Below are positions 15,940-24,707 of a stretch of 64,000 nt of DNA, one piece after another (position 1 is the first letter of the stretch; each line of letters starts with the position of its first letter). Below the pieces are notes generated by a model, which did not search any database, was not told the origin of the DNA, and was given only the letters and a program-made list of their open reading frames with translations. The DNA is from TMED23 sp964566055 (lineage in GTDB: Bacteria; Pseudomonadota; Alphaproteobacteria; Rhodospirillales; UBA2165). The stretch covers positions 4,920 to 68,919 of the forward strand of contig CAZMHI010000020.1 in assembly GCA_964566055.1 (NCBI GenBank). Reading direction: 5' to 3'. A program made the translations under genes and the position numbers.

Positions 15940-17463
15940 TTAAAGCCCAAACACCACCGGCGCCAGCAGGAACATGGCGCCGAAACTGACAATGATGGCG
16001 ATGATATTAAGCCAGAAGCCGGCCCGCACCATATCGCCGAGCCGCATTCCCTCGTAGGAAAAGACAATGGCGTTTGGTGGTGTCGCCACTGGCATCATGA
16101 AAGCCATCGAGGCCCCTAAGGCAACCGGAATCGCCAGCATGCGGGGGTCAAGGCCGAGCCCTACGGCCACCGCACCTAGGATAGGCAGGAACGTTGCCGT
16201 CGAAGCGGTATTAGAAGTAATTTCGGTGAGATAAACAATCGCTACTGTGACAATGAAGACCAATACCCAGGTACTGACCTCGAAGCCTGAAACCTGCCCG
16301 CCAATCCAATGGGCAAGACCGGTGCTTTTAAATCCACTAGCTAGCGCCAAGCCGCCACCGAACAGCAGCAAGACACCCCAAGGGACATTACGGGCAGCTT
16401 CCCAATCCAATGCAAAATAACCTTTCTCTCGGGAGATCGGCCAAGCGAATAATACACTGGCGGCAATGAGCGCAATCGCCGTGTCATTAATTGGCAGACC
16501 GGTCATACCGGCAAGTTGTTTGCGGAAAATCCAACCGAACGCAGCGCACGCAAATACTATCGCCACCGATCTCTCGCCTTTAGACATGCCACCAAGGGCA
16601 GCGAGCTCGTCTTTGATGATACCCCCGGCATCACCAATATTCAGCTCACGGACCGGAAAAATCACCCGCGTCAGCAACAGCCAGGCAATCGGCAGCATAA
16701 CTAAGACCACCGGGACTCCCAACTGCATCCAGGTGAAAAAGTCGATTTGAATCTTGTAAGTGCTTTGCAGGAAACTCGCGAGCAAGGCGTTGGGTGGAGT
16801 GCCGATTAGCGTGCCAACGCCACCAATCGAGGCTGAATAGGCAATCCCCAGCATCAAGGCAACGCCGAAATTGCGGACCACGGCCTTATCCTCTGTTTTC
16901 TGCGAAATGAACTCGATGACTGAGAGTCCGACCGCAAACATCATAACGGTCGTCGCCGTGTTGGAAATCCACATTGATAGAAATGCCGTCGCCGCCATAA
17001 AGCCGACAATTATGCCGCCCGGACCTGTGCCAACGATACTTACAATTTTGAGGGCAATACGTTTGTGCAATCCCCAGCGCTGCATCGCCGCCGCCAGCAA
17101 AAAACCACCGAGAAAGAGGAATATCAGTGTATGGCCGTAATTCGCCGCCACCGGTTTCATTTTGGCGATACCTAATAAAGGCATCATCGGGATCGGCAGG
17201 AGCGCGGTTGCCGGAATTGGTACAGCCTCTCCGAGCCACCAGATTACCATCCAAACCGCGAGCGCCACGAGCCGCCATGCCTCCAGTTTCATTTCTGCGG
17301 GAGCCGGCAGCAAAAGGATAAGTATAGCCAGTGCTGGACCTGCGATCAGGGCAATTAGTCGTTTACTGGAAAGGGGCCCGTCGGGTCCGGGGCCCTCACC
17401 GCTACCCAACACGGCGTACTCCTCCTCAACGGCATTCTGACCATCATCACGATCTTGCGGCAT
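15940..17463 (-). CDS. SLC13/DASS-family sodium:dicarboxylate (or sulfate) symporter
   Basis: A ~507-residue inner-membrane symporter with more than ten hydrophobic segments. Two copies of the DASS substrate motif are plain: WISNTATTVMM near residue 150 and TSNTASTATFLPI near 420 (S-N-T pairs that contact sodium and carboxylate in VcINDY-type transporters). These suggest uptake of C4-dicarboxylates such as succinate or malate, though sulfate-type relatives exist. I prefer ATG 17463, since GGTGGAG lies 8 nt upstream; a 9-residue longer start at 17490 has no ribosome site. Transcription converges on tRNA-Pro, 9 bp away. Confidence 0.88.
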   Translation of the reverse strand: MPQDRDDGQNAVEEEYAVLGSGEGPGPDGPLSSKRLIALIAGPALAILILLLPAPAEMKLEAWRLVALAVWMVIWWLGEAVPIPATALLPIPMMPLLGIAKMKPVAANYGHTLIFLFLGGFLLAAAMQRWGLHKRIALKIVSIVGTGPGGIIVGFMAATAFLSMWISNTATTVMMFAVGLSVIEFISQKTEDKAVVRNFGVALMLGIAYSASIGGVGTLIGTPPNALLASFLQSTYKIQIDFFTWMQLGVPVVLVMLPIAWLLLTRVIFPVRELNIGDAGGIIKDELAALGGMSKGERSVAIVFACAAFGWIFRKQLAGMTGLPINDTAIALIAASVLFAWPISREKGYFALDWEAARNVPWGVLLLFGGGLALASGFKSTGLAHWIGGQVSGFEVSTWVLVFIVTVAIVYLTEITSNTASTATFLPILGAVAVGLGLDPRMLAIPVALGASMAFMMPVATPPNAIVFSYEGMRLGDMVRAGFWLNIIAIIVSFGAMFLLAPVVFGL

Positions 17464-17643
17464 TGCACGAACTCCACCAGCCAAGATCATTTACAGCAGC
17501 TTTCAACATATTCATTTCCCCCTATCCCTGGCCATCACTCTTAACATGGGATTTTGTCTTAAGCCAATGCGAGAATATGAGCTAGACGAATACTGGTACG
17601 CCCGGCACTATGGCGAACGTAATATCAACTCGTAAGTTCGCTG

Positions 17644-18420
17644 ATGCCGTCAACTGAAACCCTGCTGATTATCACCGTGACGTTTTTAATATCCGGCTCC
17701 GTTAAGGGCGTGATCGGGCTCGGGCTGCCGTCGGTGTCCCTGGCTTTGCTGACGGCAACCCTGGGCCTCAAAGACGCCATGGCGATTATCATCATCCCAA
17801 CTTTCTGCACCAATGTTCTGCAAGGTCTGGTCGGCGGATATTTTAAGTTCGTCACTAAAAAGTTTGCCTCGATGATGATTATGGCGGCGATCGGCACCTG
17901 GTTTGCTGCTGGTATTTTGGCGAAATCTGAAGCGGCTTTATTGTCCGGTCTATTGGGTCTTTCGATCTGTTCTTACGCCGGTGTCTCTTTATTCACGCCG
18001 CAAATTCCCCCTCCCGGCAAACATGAGAGCTGGTTATCGCCGATTGTTGGTATCTTCAGCGGATTTCTGACCGGCCTCACCGGCTCGTTTATCATGCCGG
18101 GTGTGGTTTATATGCAGGCGGTTGGAATGGCGCGGGATACGCTTATTCAGGCCATGGGTGTCGTTTTCACTGCCGCCACCATTGGTCTCGCTGTGGCGCT
18201 TGGCGGACATGATTTGCTGCCACTTGAAACCGTGATCCTCTCAACGATCGCCTTGGCCCCTGCCTTTGCCGGTATGTGGTTCGGCCAGAAAATCAGAAAA
18301 CGTATCCCCGAAGCTCAATTCCGCCGGGTGTTTTTCATTGGCCTGGCCTTGCTCGGTATTTACATTATTGTCCGCGCTTTGCTGCGTGATGAAGTCCGTC
18401 AGTTCCTGGGGCTAATATAA
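17644..18420 (+). CDS. TauE/SafE-family sulfite/anion exporter-like membrane protein
   Basis: A 258-residue protein with 7-8 hydrophobic segments and the TauE/SafE pattern of two repeated halves. GSVKGVIGLGLPSVSLALLT near residue 20 and SGFLTGLTGSFIMPGVVYMQ near residue 140 carry the family's G-x-x-x-G-x-G-G-G-like turns and are shortened here to 20 residues each. Members export sulfite, sulfoacetate or similar organic anions; the substrate here is unknown. Its TAA stop overlaps the next gene's ATG by one base (TAATG), so the two products may work together. Confidence 0.85.
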   Translation: MPSTETLLIITVTFLISGSVKGVIGLGLPSVSLALLTATLGLKDAMAIIIIPTFCTNVLQGLVGGYFKFVTKKFASMMIMAAIGTWFAAGILAKSEAALLSGLLGLSICSYAGVSLFTPQIPPPGKHESWLSPIVGIFSGFLTGLTGSFIMPGVVYMQAVGMARDTLIQAMGVVFTAATIGLAVALGGHDLLPLETVILSTIALAPAFAGMWFGQKIRKRIPEAQFRRVFFIGLALLGIYIIVRALLRDEVRQFLGLI

Positions 18421-19211
18421 TGGACGAGTCGAACCATACCGCCCCGCCCTCCTGGTTTTCGACCCCGCTGTTCCGGGTATTGTTGTCGCAAATAATCGGC
18501 TTTGCCATCGCCTTTGCCGGCGCTTTGACAGCTGCCGCCATCACCGGTGAAAGCATTCATCCGCTGATCACGCTCCTGGTGCAGGGCGTAGTTGCAGCCG
18601 TGATCGGCCACCGGATGGGCCTCGCCAGATGGTGGCTGCCGGTGCAAATCATCCTGCCACCCGCGACCTTGATCGCCACCGCTTGGCAAGTGCCGCCCTG
18701 GGTATTTCTGCTGGTCTTTGTGGCGTTGCTCCTGGTCTATTGGAATACCGCGCGTAACCGGGTGCCGCTCTATCTCACCAACCGGACGACCTGGACAGCT
18801 CTTCAAGAGCTGTTGCCTGAGGAAAAAGGCGGACAGTTTATTGATATCGGCTGCGGCATCGGAGGCGCCTTGTTGTATCTGGCCCGCCAGCGACCGGACA
18901 TGACTTTTACCGGCATCGAGTCGGCGCCTGTGCCCTATGCCCTCGCCTGGCTCCGGCGCTTGCTGACCGCCACGCGCAATCTCAATCTAATTTATGGCGA
19001 TTTCTGGAAGGAAGACTTATCCGGCTTCGATGTCGCTTATGCGTTTTTGTCACCTGAGCCGATGCCGCAACTCTTTGATAAAGTCAAAGCCGAGATGAAA
19101 GCGGAGACCCTCTTTATCAGCAACTCCTTTGTCGTGCCGGATCACCCGGCGGATCAAACAATCGAGGTCGAGGATACCCGCGAGACCAAATTGCATCTGT
19201 GGCGAAACTAA
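18420..19211 (+). CDS. Membrane-anchored class I methyltransferase (possibly FAM173-like)
   Basis: A 263-residue protein. Residues ~10-105 hold three to four hydrophobic segments. The C-terminal part is a SAM methyltransferase with FIDIGCGIGGALLYLA (about 140-155), GIESAPVPYALAW, and DFWKEDLSGFDVAYAFLSPE near 200. The latter resembles the D-x-x-K-x-D-L-S-x-Y-D region of FAM173-type protein-lysine methyltransferases, which modify the ATP-synthase c ring or adenine translocase; that link is by eye and weak. It is coupled to the TauE gene by TAATG. Its stop codon is part of a long hairpin. Confidence 0.7.
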   Translation: MDESNHTAPPSWFSTPLFRVLLSQIIGFAIAFAGALTAAAITGESIHPLITLLVQGVVAAVIGHRMGLARWWLPVQIILPPATLIATAWQVPPWVFLLVFVALLLVYWNTARNRVPLYLTNRTTWTALQELLPEEKGGQFIDIGCGIGGALLYLARQRPDMTFTGIESAPVPYALAWLRRLLTATRNLNLIYGDFWKEDLSGFDVAYAFLSPEPMPQLFDKVKAEMKAETLFISNSFVVPDHPADQTIEVEDTRETKLHLWRN

Positions 19212-19261
19212 AAGGTTAATTTTTCGAAAGGTGCCTGTCACTTTTGAAAAAATTAACTTTT
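19211..19261. terminator. 23-bp hairpin filling the gap between convergent genes
   Basis: Arms 19211-19233 and 19239-19261 pair almost completely around the 5-nt loop CCTGT. The outer part is A/T-rich, so each strand has A-run before and T-run after the stem, as in a bidirectional intrinsic terminator. The arms include the last base of the methyltransferase stop and the first bases of the mgtE stop. The loop-proximal AGGTGCCTGTCAC is a sequence I recognise from dispersed palindromes in other bacteria, so this may be a repeat that was captured as a terminator. Confidence 0.75.
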
Positions 19262-20651
19262 AAAGCAGCAGGCTCGCGGCCAGGCCTAAGAAAACATAAA
19301 AACCGACAACATCGGTGATCGAGGTGAGGAAGGCGCTGGAAGCCACCGCCGGATCAAATCCCACGCGCTGCAATAAAATAGGCAGTGAGCTGCCGACAAA
19401 GCCGGCGACAATAAGATTGATAATAATCGCCAAACCAATAACGCCGCCCAAAGCCGGACTGCCGAACCAGCCCCAGGCCACGGCACCAATCAGCACAGCG
19501 AAAATGGCACCGTTTAAAACCCCGACCGCCACTTCCTTGCCAATGGTCCGGTAAGCATTGGCCATGGTCAGCTCTTTCATCGCCAAAGCTCGAACGGCGA
19601 CAGTCAAGGTCTGTACCGAGGCCGTGCCGCCCATGGCGGCGACAATCGGCATCAGGACGGCTAAGGCCACCATTTCTTCGATGGTGCCGGCAAAAAAGCT
19701 AATGACGTACGCCGCGATAATGGCTGCCACAAGATGGATCAGCAGCCAGGAAAAGCGGGATTTCATGGTATCGATGACAGCGGAATAGAGATCATCTTCC
19801 TCACCCACACCGGCCAAGCGCATGATATCTTCTTCATGTTCCTCATCGATAACATCAACGATATCATCGACAGTAATGACACCGACCAACCGGTCACTTT
19901 CATCTACCACCGGAGCTGAGATCAAATCGCGCTGGCGGAATAAATAGGCGACGTCTTCCTGGTCCATGGTTACCGGCACAATCTTGATGTGCTTGCGCAT
20001 AACCTGCGTCAGCTTTATCTCCCGGCGGGCGCGCATCATCCGGCTCAGCGGCACGGTGCCGACCGGATTGTGGTGCGGATCGACCAGGAAAATATCAAAG
20101 AAGTCCGTCGGCAGTTTTTCGCTATCCCGCATATAGTCAATTGCCTGACCCACCGTCCAATCCATCGGCACGGCAACGACATCGCGCTGCATAAGGCGCC
20201 CGGCACTGTCTTCGGGATAAGAGAGTCCTTCTTCAATGAGCTCCCGCTCACCAACCGGCAAGGCTTCGAGGATTTCGCGTTGTTCCTGGGGCTCAAGCTC
20301 TTCGACAACTTCTAGGGCATCATCAGTTTCCAGCCCGGCAACTACTTCGGCAACATGTGATAGACCGAGCTGGTCAATAACGCGTTCCCGGATGGTGTCA
20401 TCAAGTTCGGCCAGGACATTAGGATCGAAATCACTGCGCAGCGCTTCGACAAGTTCCTGCCGTTGCGCATGAGCTAGATTTTCCAGCAGATCGGCAAGAT
20501 CAGCGTAATGCAGCGATTGTGCTAAATTTTTAGCTTCAGCGGTTTCATTTTGATCAAGTGCAAGATTTATCGAAGCGACAAATTCAGACGTTAGTTCATC
20601 GGCCGCACCTGATTCCTGTACGCCAATGATATTTTCATCCATCACCGGCAT
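19260..20651 (-). CDS. mgtE: MgtE-family magnesium channel
   Basis: A 463-residue MgtE protein for magnesium uptake across the inner membrane. The order is canonical. The superhelical MgtE-N domain spans about 30-140 (LHYADLADLLENL, LEPQEQREILEALP). The two CBS domains span about 145-270 (MQRDVVAVPMDWTVGQAIDYM, shortened to VPMDWTVGQAIDYM, and VGVITVDDIVDVIDEE). Five membrane helices follow from about 295, including AAMGGTASVQTLTVAVRALA, the pore segment near 345. The Mg-sensing acidic residues of the CBS region are abundant. It is 3 bp downstream of maeB; no M-box leader can fit there, so regulation is presumably by protein gating. Confidence 0.95.
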   Translation of the reverse strand: MPVMDENIIGVQESGAADELTSEFVASINLALDQNETAEAKNLAQSLHYADLADLLENLAHAQRQELVEALRSDFDPNVLAELDDTIRERVIDQLGLSHVAEVVAGLETDDALEVVEELEPQEQREILEALPVGERELIEEGLSYPEDSAGRLMQRDVVAVPMDWTVGQAIDYMRDSEKLPTDFFDIFLVDPHHNPVGTVPLSRMMRARREIKLTQVMRKHIKIVPVTMDQEDVAYLFRQRDLISAPVVDESDRLVGVITVDDIVDVIDEEHEEDIMRLAGVGEEDDLYSAVIDTMKSRFSWLLIHLVAAIIAAYVISFFAGTIEEMVALAVLMPIVAAMGGTASVQTLTVAVRALAMKELTMANAYRTIGKEVAVGVLNGAIFAVLIGAVAWGWFGSPALGGVIGLAIIINLIVAGFVGSSLPILLQRVGFDPAVASSAFLTSITDVVGFYVFLGLAASLLL

Positions 20652-20654
20652 CCA

Positions 20655-22943
20655 TCATAAGGGCAACTCACCATCGGTTTCGCCCTGCGCTTCGACAACG
20701 GCCATTGCCGTCATATTGATGATGCCGCGCGCGGTCGCTCCTTCTTGGAGAATGTGTACTGGCTGTTTCATACCGAGCAATAAAGGACCAATCGCCATGC
20801 CATTGCCCAGCATGCGAACCAAACCGTAGGAAATATTTGCGGCATCCAGCGATGGCATCACCAGCAAATTAGCCGAACCAGACAATTTGGAATCTGAGAC
20901 CAGTTTTTCACGCAACTCTTCAGACAAAGCGGTTTCGGCATGCATCTCGCCATCGACTTCAAGGTCCGGATCAAGTTTGCGAATGAGATCAACTGCGTCC
21001 CGCATTTTCCGGGCGGTCGGCCGATTGGAACTGCCGAAGTTGGAATGTGACAGCAAAGCAGCTTTTGGTGTAATGCCGAAGCGCCGGACCTCCTGCGCCG
21101 CCAACACAGTAAAATCAGCAATCTGTTCAGCGGTGGGCCCCGGATTTACGTACGGATCCACGAGGAAATAAATGCCGCTGGAGAGGATCAACATACTCAT
21201 CGAAGCCGCCCTGCTAACTTCAGGCTTCAGGCCAATTATCCTAAATAGATGCGGCAAATGATCGGTATAGCGGCCAGTGGCGCCACAGAGCAACGCATCG
21301 GCTTCCTTGCGCTTAACCATCAAGGCCGCAATGACTGTGGTATTGGTGCGAACGATGGTGCGCGCTTCGTTGATCGAGGTGCCGTGGCGGCTCATCAAAG
21401 AATGATAAAGTTCCCAATATTCACGGTAACGGTCATCACGTTCGGGATCGACGAGTTCAAAATCCTCATCCATTTTCAGCCGCAAGCCAAGCTGCTCTAT
21501 ACGCAGAGCGACGACATTTCGCCGGCCAATCAAGATCGGTTTGACAAACAAACTATCGACACCATTTTGCACCGCGCGCAGTACCCGTTGAGATTCTCCA
21601 TCAGCATAGACAACACGTTTGGGATTTTCCCGTGCCTGATCAAATACCGGCTTCATCACATAGCCGGAGCGGACGACAAACTCATGCATTTTTTGCTGAT
21701 AAGCTTTAAAATCTTCAACTGGCCGCGTCGCTACCCCCGAGTCCATTGCCGCTTTAGCCACTGCCGGCGCGATCTCCCGCATTAACCGTGGATCAAAGGG
21801 TTTCGGAATGAGATATTCAGGGCCAAAGTTTAACTCTTGCAGACCATAAGCTTGGACCACGGTCTCGTCGGATTCAGCTTCTGCTAATTTCGCCAGTGCA
21901 TGCACGCAAGCCATCTTCATTTCATCGTTGATAGCCGTGGCGCCAACATCAAGTGCGCCCCGAAATAGAAACGGAAAGCACAGGACATTGTTAACTTGGT
22001 TGGGATAGTCGGTCCGGCCCGTCGCCATAACCGCATCATCACGTACTTCTTTGACCGCTTCCGGCCGAATTTCCGGCTCCGGATTAGCCAACGCTAAAAT
22101 TAAAGGGCGCTTGGCCATCTTTTTGACCATTTCGGGCATAAGTACACCCGGTGCCGAAAGACCTAAAAATACGTCCGCCTTATCAATGATATCGTCCAGC
22201 GTTCTGGCTTTGGTTTTTTGCGCATAGCGAATGTTGTAATCATTGATCTCTTCGGTGCGGCCTTCATAGATCACGCCAGCGATATCCGAGACAAAGATAT
22301 TTTTCTTTTTAATGCCAAGCATTACCAGCATATCGAGGCAGGCCAGCGCCGCCGATCCCGCTCCAGACACAACCAGCTTAACATCGCCGATTTTCTTGCC
22401 GACGACTTTGAGTCCATTAAGGATTGCCGCACCGACAATAATCGCCGTGCCGTGCTGATCGTCATGCATGACAGGAATGTTCATGCGCTCTTTAAGGGCG
22501 GCTTCAATGACAAAACATTCAGGTGCCTTTATGTCTTCCAAATTGATGCCGCCGAAAGTCGGCTCAAGTGCAGCGACAATATCGACAAATTTTTCCGGTT
22601 CAGTTTCATCTACTTCAATATCGAATACGTCAATGCCGGCAAATTTTTTAAATAAGCCGGCCTTACCTTCCATTACGGGTTTTGAAGCCAGCGCCCCAAT
22701 GTTGCCGAGCCCCAATACCGCTGTACCATTGGTAACGACTGCAACCAAATTGGCCCGGGAGGTCATATTGGCGGCTTCGGTGGGATCTTCATAGATCAGC
22801 ATCGAAGCCGCAGCAACGCCTGGTGAATACGCCAAGGAGAGATCGTGTTGATTAGCAAGCGGCTTGGTTGGCACCACTGCGACTTTACCCGGCGTCGGAT
22901 AGCGATGATAATCAAGTGCTTCTTGGTCTAGTTTGTCGGCCAC
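20655..22943 (-). CDS. maeB: NADP-dependent malic enzyme with phosphotransacetylase-like C-terminal domain
   Basis: MaeB decarboxylates malate to pyruvate. This ~762-residue protein has the hybrid architecture. The malic domain (about 1-180) carries LAYSPGVAAASMLIYEDP and MHDDQHGTAIIVGAAILNG. The NAD-binding domain has VSGAGSAALACL near 195. A PTA-like domain from ~430 to the end has GATGRYTDHLPH and LLSHSNFGSSN; this domain senses acetyl-CoA in characterised hybrids and is usually not catalytic. I start at GTG 22943, six nt after AGGAG, giving MADKLDQEALDYHRYPTPGK, the normal family start. A longer frame begins at GTG 22967. An inverted repeat lies in the leader (22975-23004). Confidence 0.94.
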   Translation of the reverse strand: MADKLDQEALDYHRYPTPGKVAVVPTKPLANQHDLSLAYSPGVAAASMLIYEDPTEAANMTSRANLVAVVTNGTAVLGLGNIGALASKPVMEGKAGLFKKFAGIDVFDIEVDETEPEKFVDIVAALEPTFGGINLEDIKAPECFVIEAALKERMNIPVMHDDQHGTAIIVGAAILNGLKVVGKKIGDVKLVVSGAGSAALACLDMLVMLGIKKKNIFVSDIAGVIYEGRTEEINDYNIRYAQKTKARTLDDIIDKADVFLGLSAPGVLMPEMVKKMAKRPLILALANPEPEIRPEAVKEVRDDAVMATGRTDYPNQVNNVLCFPFLFRGALDVGATAINDEMKMACVHALAKLAEAESDETVVQAYGLQELNFGPEYLIPKPFDPRLMREIAPAVAKAAMDSGVATRPVEDFKAYQQKMHEFVVRSGYVMKPVFDQARENPKRVVYADGESQRVLRAVQNGVDSLFVKPILIGRRNVVALRIEQLGLRLKMDEDFELVDPERDDRYREYWELYHSLMSRHGTSINEARTIVRTNTTVIAALMVKRKEADALLCGATGRYTDHLPHLFRIIGLKPEVSRAASMSMLILSSGIYFLVDPYVNPGPTAEQIADFTVLAAQEVRRFGITPKAALLSHSNFGSSNRPTARKMRDAVDLIRKLDPDLEVDGEMHAETALSEELREKLVSDSKLSGSANLLVMPSLDAANISYGLVRMLGNGMAIGPLLLGMKQPVHILQEGATARGIINMTAMAVVEAQGETDGELPL

Positions 22944-22974
22944 GGGCCTCTCCTGTAACTTATTCACTACTAAT

Positions 22975-23004
22975 GCATTGATTATGCACTAAAAACATCA
23001 ATGC
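22975..23004. promoter_or_regulatory. Perfect 8-bp dyad in maeB upstream region
   Basis: GCATTGAT and ATCAATGC are perfect inverted arms separated by 14 nt. The dyad begins about 32 bp upstream of the maeB GTG and ~100 bp from the divergent binding-protein gene. A protein operator or a leader hairpin would both fit; no regulator is identified. Confidence 0.35.
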
Positions 23005-23105
23005 CTTCCAGGACTCACTTAAAATTTTTGGGCAAAATTTCCAAGTTTACCCTGAGACAAAATGCGCACTTGAATAATTCTAATAAATCATTATCTGTTT
23101 AATAG

Positions 23106-23834
23106 ATGAGAAATGGGGCTCTTAATACTATTATAGGGTTATTTATGACCCTATCCGTTTTTGCTTTGCCATCAAACACGATGGCGAAGGATTCCTACGT
23201 AATTACTTGTGGGGAAAAACACACGATCAATCTTCTGGCAAAATACGTCATGCAAGAGGCTTACAGAAAGGCTGGATTGAAAGTTCGTTTTGAGCACAAT
23301 CCCGTTAAAAGGTCATTACTTAGCGCTATCTCCGGCGATTATGACGGCGAATTGATTCGCACCCGAGAAATTGCCAAACAGTATCCAAATCTGGTGATGG
23401 TCGAAGCGCCAATATTGATTGGGAATTTTTCGGTTTATACTCATAAAATTTCCGAGCCGATCACACATTTCAAACAATTTAAGAAATATCAGATCGGCCT
23501 GCGGAAAGGTGTTTTGATAACAAAAAAAATAACGAATGGGATGAAACAAATTTTTTTCAACAACGAAAAACATGCCGTTCGTCTGCTCTTGCAGAACCGT
23601 GTTGATGTCATTTTCGATTTTGAATTTTTCCGCACAAAGCAGAGTATCTGGAAATCATTCCTACCGGCCGGTGTGAAAAGGATTGACAGTGGGCTGCCCA
23701 AAGTTAAAGGCTATCACTTTCTCCACAACAAAAACCGGGACCTTGCGCCCCGGCTCGGGGCTATCCTCAAGAAGATGCGAACTTCAGGCGCGATTGAAAA
23801 AATTGTCGGCAAAGCTCTGCGCAGTTTAAGTTAG
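23106..23834 (+). CDS. Orphan periplasmic solute-binding protein (SBP family 3 fold), paralog 1
   Basis: A 242-residue exported protein. A Sec signal peptide (GLFMTLSVFALPSNTMA) ends near residue 27. The mature part has the amino-acid-binding-protein pattern: EAYRKAGLKVRFEHNPVKRS (about 50-69), GDYDGELIRTREIAKQYPNL (about 75-94), and QIGLRKGV as the start of the second lobe. No ABC permease or ATPase gene is near. It is followed 67 bp later by a related protein, and a third lies at 40941-41705. The gene is AT-richer than its neighbours. The ligand is unknown; such orphans may sense or scavenge. Confidence 0.75.
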   Translation: MRNGALNTIIGLFMTLSVFALPSNTMAKDSYVITCGEKHTINLLAKYVMQEAYRKAGLKVRFEHNPVKRSLLSAISGDYDGELIRTREIAKQYPNLVMVEAPILIGNFSVYTHKISEPITHFKQFKKYQIGLRKGVLITKKITNGMKQIFFNNEKHAVRLLLQNRVDVIFDFEFFRTKQSIWKSFLPAGVKRIDSGLPKVKGYHFLHNKNRDLAPRLGAILKKMRTSGAIEKIVGKALRSLS

Positions 23835-23901
23835 CCTTTCATCCCCAACATAAGATAACATTCACCGCCCTCTACAAAGCGTCAATTCGGGAGTTAATCT
23901 T

Positions 23902-24681
23902 ATGAAATATACTCATAGTCTATTTTGTTGGATAATTTTTCTGGCGGTACTTAACTCTGCGCCAATACTCAAAGACGCTCATGCACAATCAAAATTGGTC
24001 TTGGTAACGCCGCCCAACACAATTGATACCGTCACCAGCGAAGTTATTACCCGCCGGGCTTACAAGCGGATCGGGATAGATGTTCAAATAAGGAAATTTC
24101 CCGGTGAGCGGGCGCTACGCCTCGCCAATAGCGGCAAGGTGGATGGCGAAGTCCAACGTATCAACGGTATCGCCGCCAAATATCACAATCTGATACAGAT
24201 CCACCCGGCCATAAACTATATACAAGGCACGGTATTTACCCTAGCCAAAAGCTTTAAAGTCGACGGCTGGGAGAGTCTACGCCCGTATCGAATTGGCTAT
24301 ATCCGTGGCATCAAATTTGCGGAGAACAATACGGTCAGCATGAATTCCCTAGCTGTTAGTGATTACCAAACCATGTTCCAGATGCTGCGCAAAAAACGCT
24401 TTGATATAATCGTTTCGCCGCGTCTCAATGGCATCTATCAAATGAAGCAACTGGGTATAAAAAAAATTAAAGAACTAAATCCAGCCATAATGCGTTTTAA
24501 TTTATATCATTACCTCAATAACAAGCATGTCGCTCTCGTGCCGAAAATTTCGGCTGTCTTTAAAAAGATGCAGGCGAGTGGAGAGTTGACCAAAATTCGC
24601 AATCAGGTAATTACAGTTTTGATGAAACGCGCCGAGCAGAAGCTGCCGATCTGTGATCAAGATTACAAATGCTTTGACTAA
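23902..24681 (+). CDS. Orphan periplasmic solute-binding protein, paralog 2
   Basis: A 259-residue relative of the preceding gene. The signal peptide is about residues 1-28 (WIIFLAVLNSAPILKDAHAQ). The shared pattern is RRAYKRIGIDVQIRKFPGER, then ANSGKVDGEVQRINGIAAKY with H-N-L-I next, then RIGYIRGIKFAE. The C-terminus has CDQDYKCFD, two cysteines that could form a disulfide. It sits between paralog 1 and a GST gene, all rightward. Again there is no transporter partner. Tandem duplication of an ancestral gene is the simplest origin. Confidence 0.75.
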   Translation: MKYTHSLFCWIIFLAVLNSAPILKDAHAQSKLVLVTPPNTIDTVTSEVITRRAYKRIGIDVQIRKFPGERALRLANSGKVDGEVQRINGIAAKYHNLIQIHPAINYIQGTVFTLAKSFKVDGWESLRPYRIGYIRGIKFAENNTVSMNSLAVSDYQTMFQMLRKKRFDIIVSPRLNGIYQMKQLGIKKIKELNPAIMRFNLYHYLNNKHVALVPKISAVFKKMQASGELTKIRNQVITVLMKRAEQKLPICDQDYKCFD

Positions 24682-24707
24682 TCAATTTGAAATTCTAATT
24701 TGATGCC

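Noticed and set aside
19260..20700. Magnesium riboswitch ahead of mgtE
   Set aside because: Only 3 bp separate mgtE from maeB, so there is no leader to hold one.
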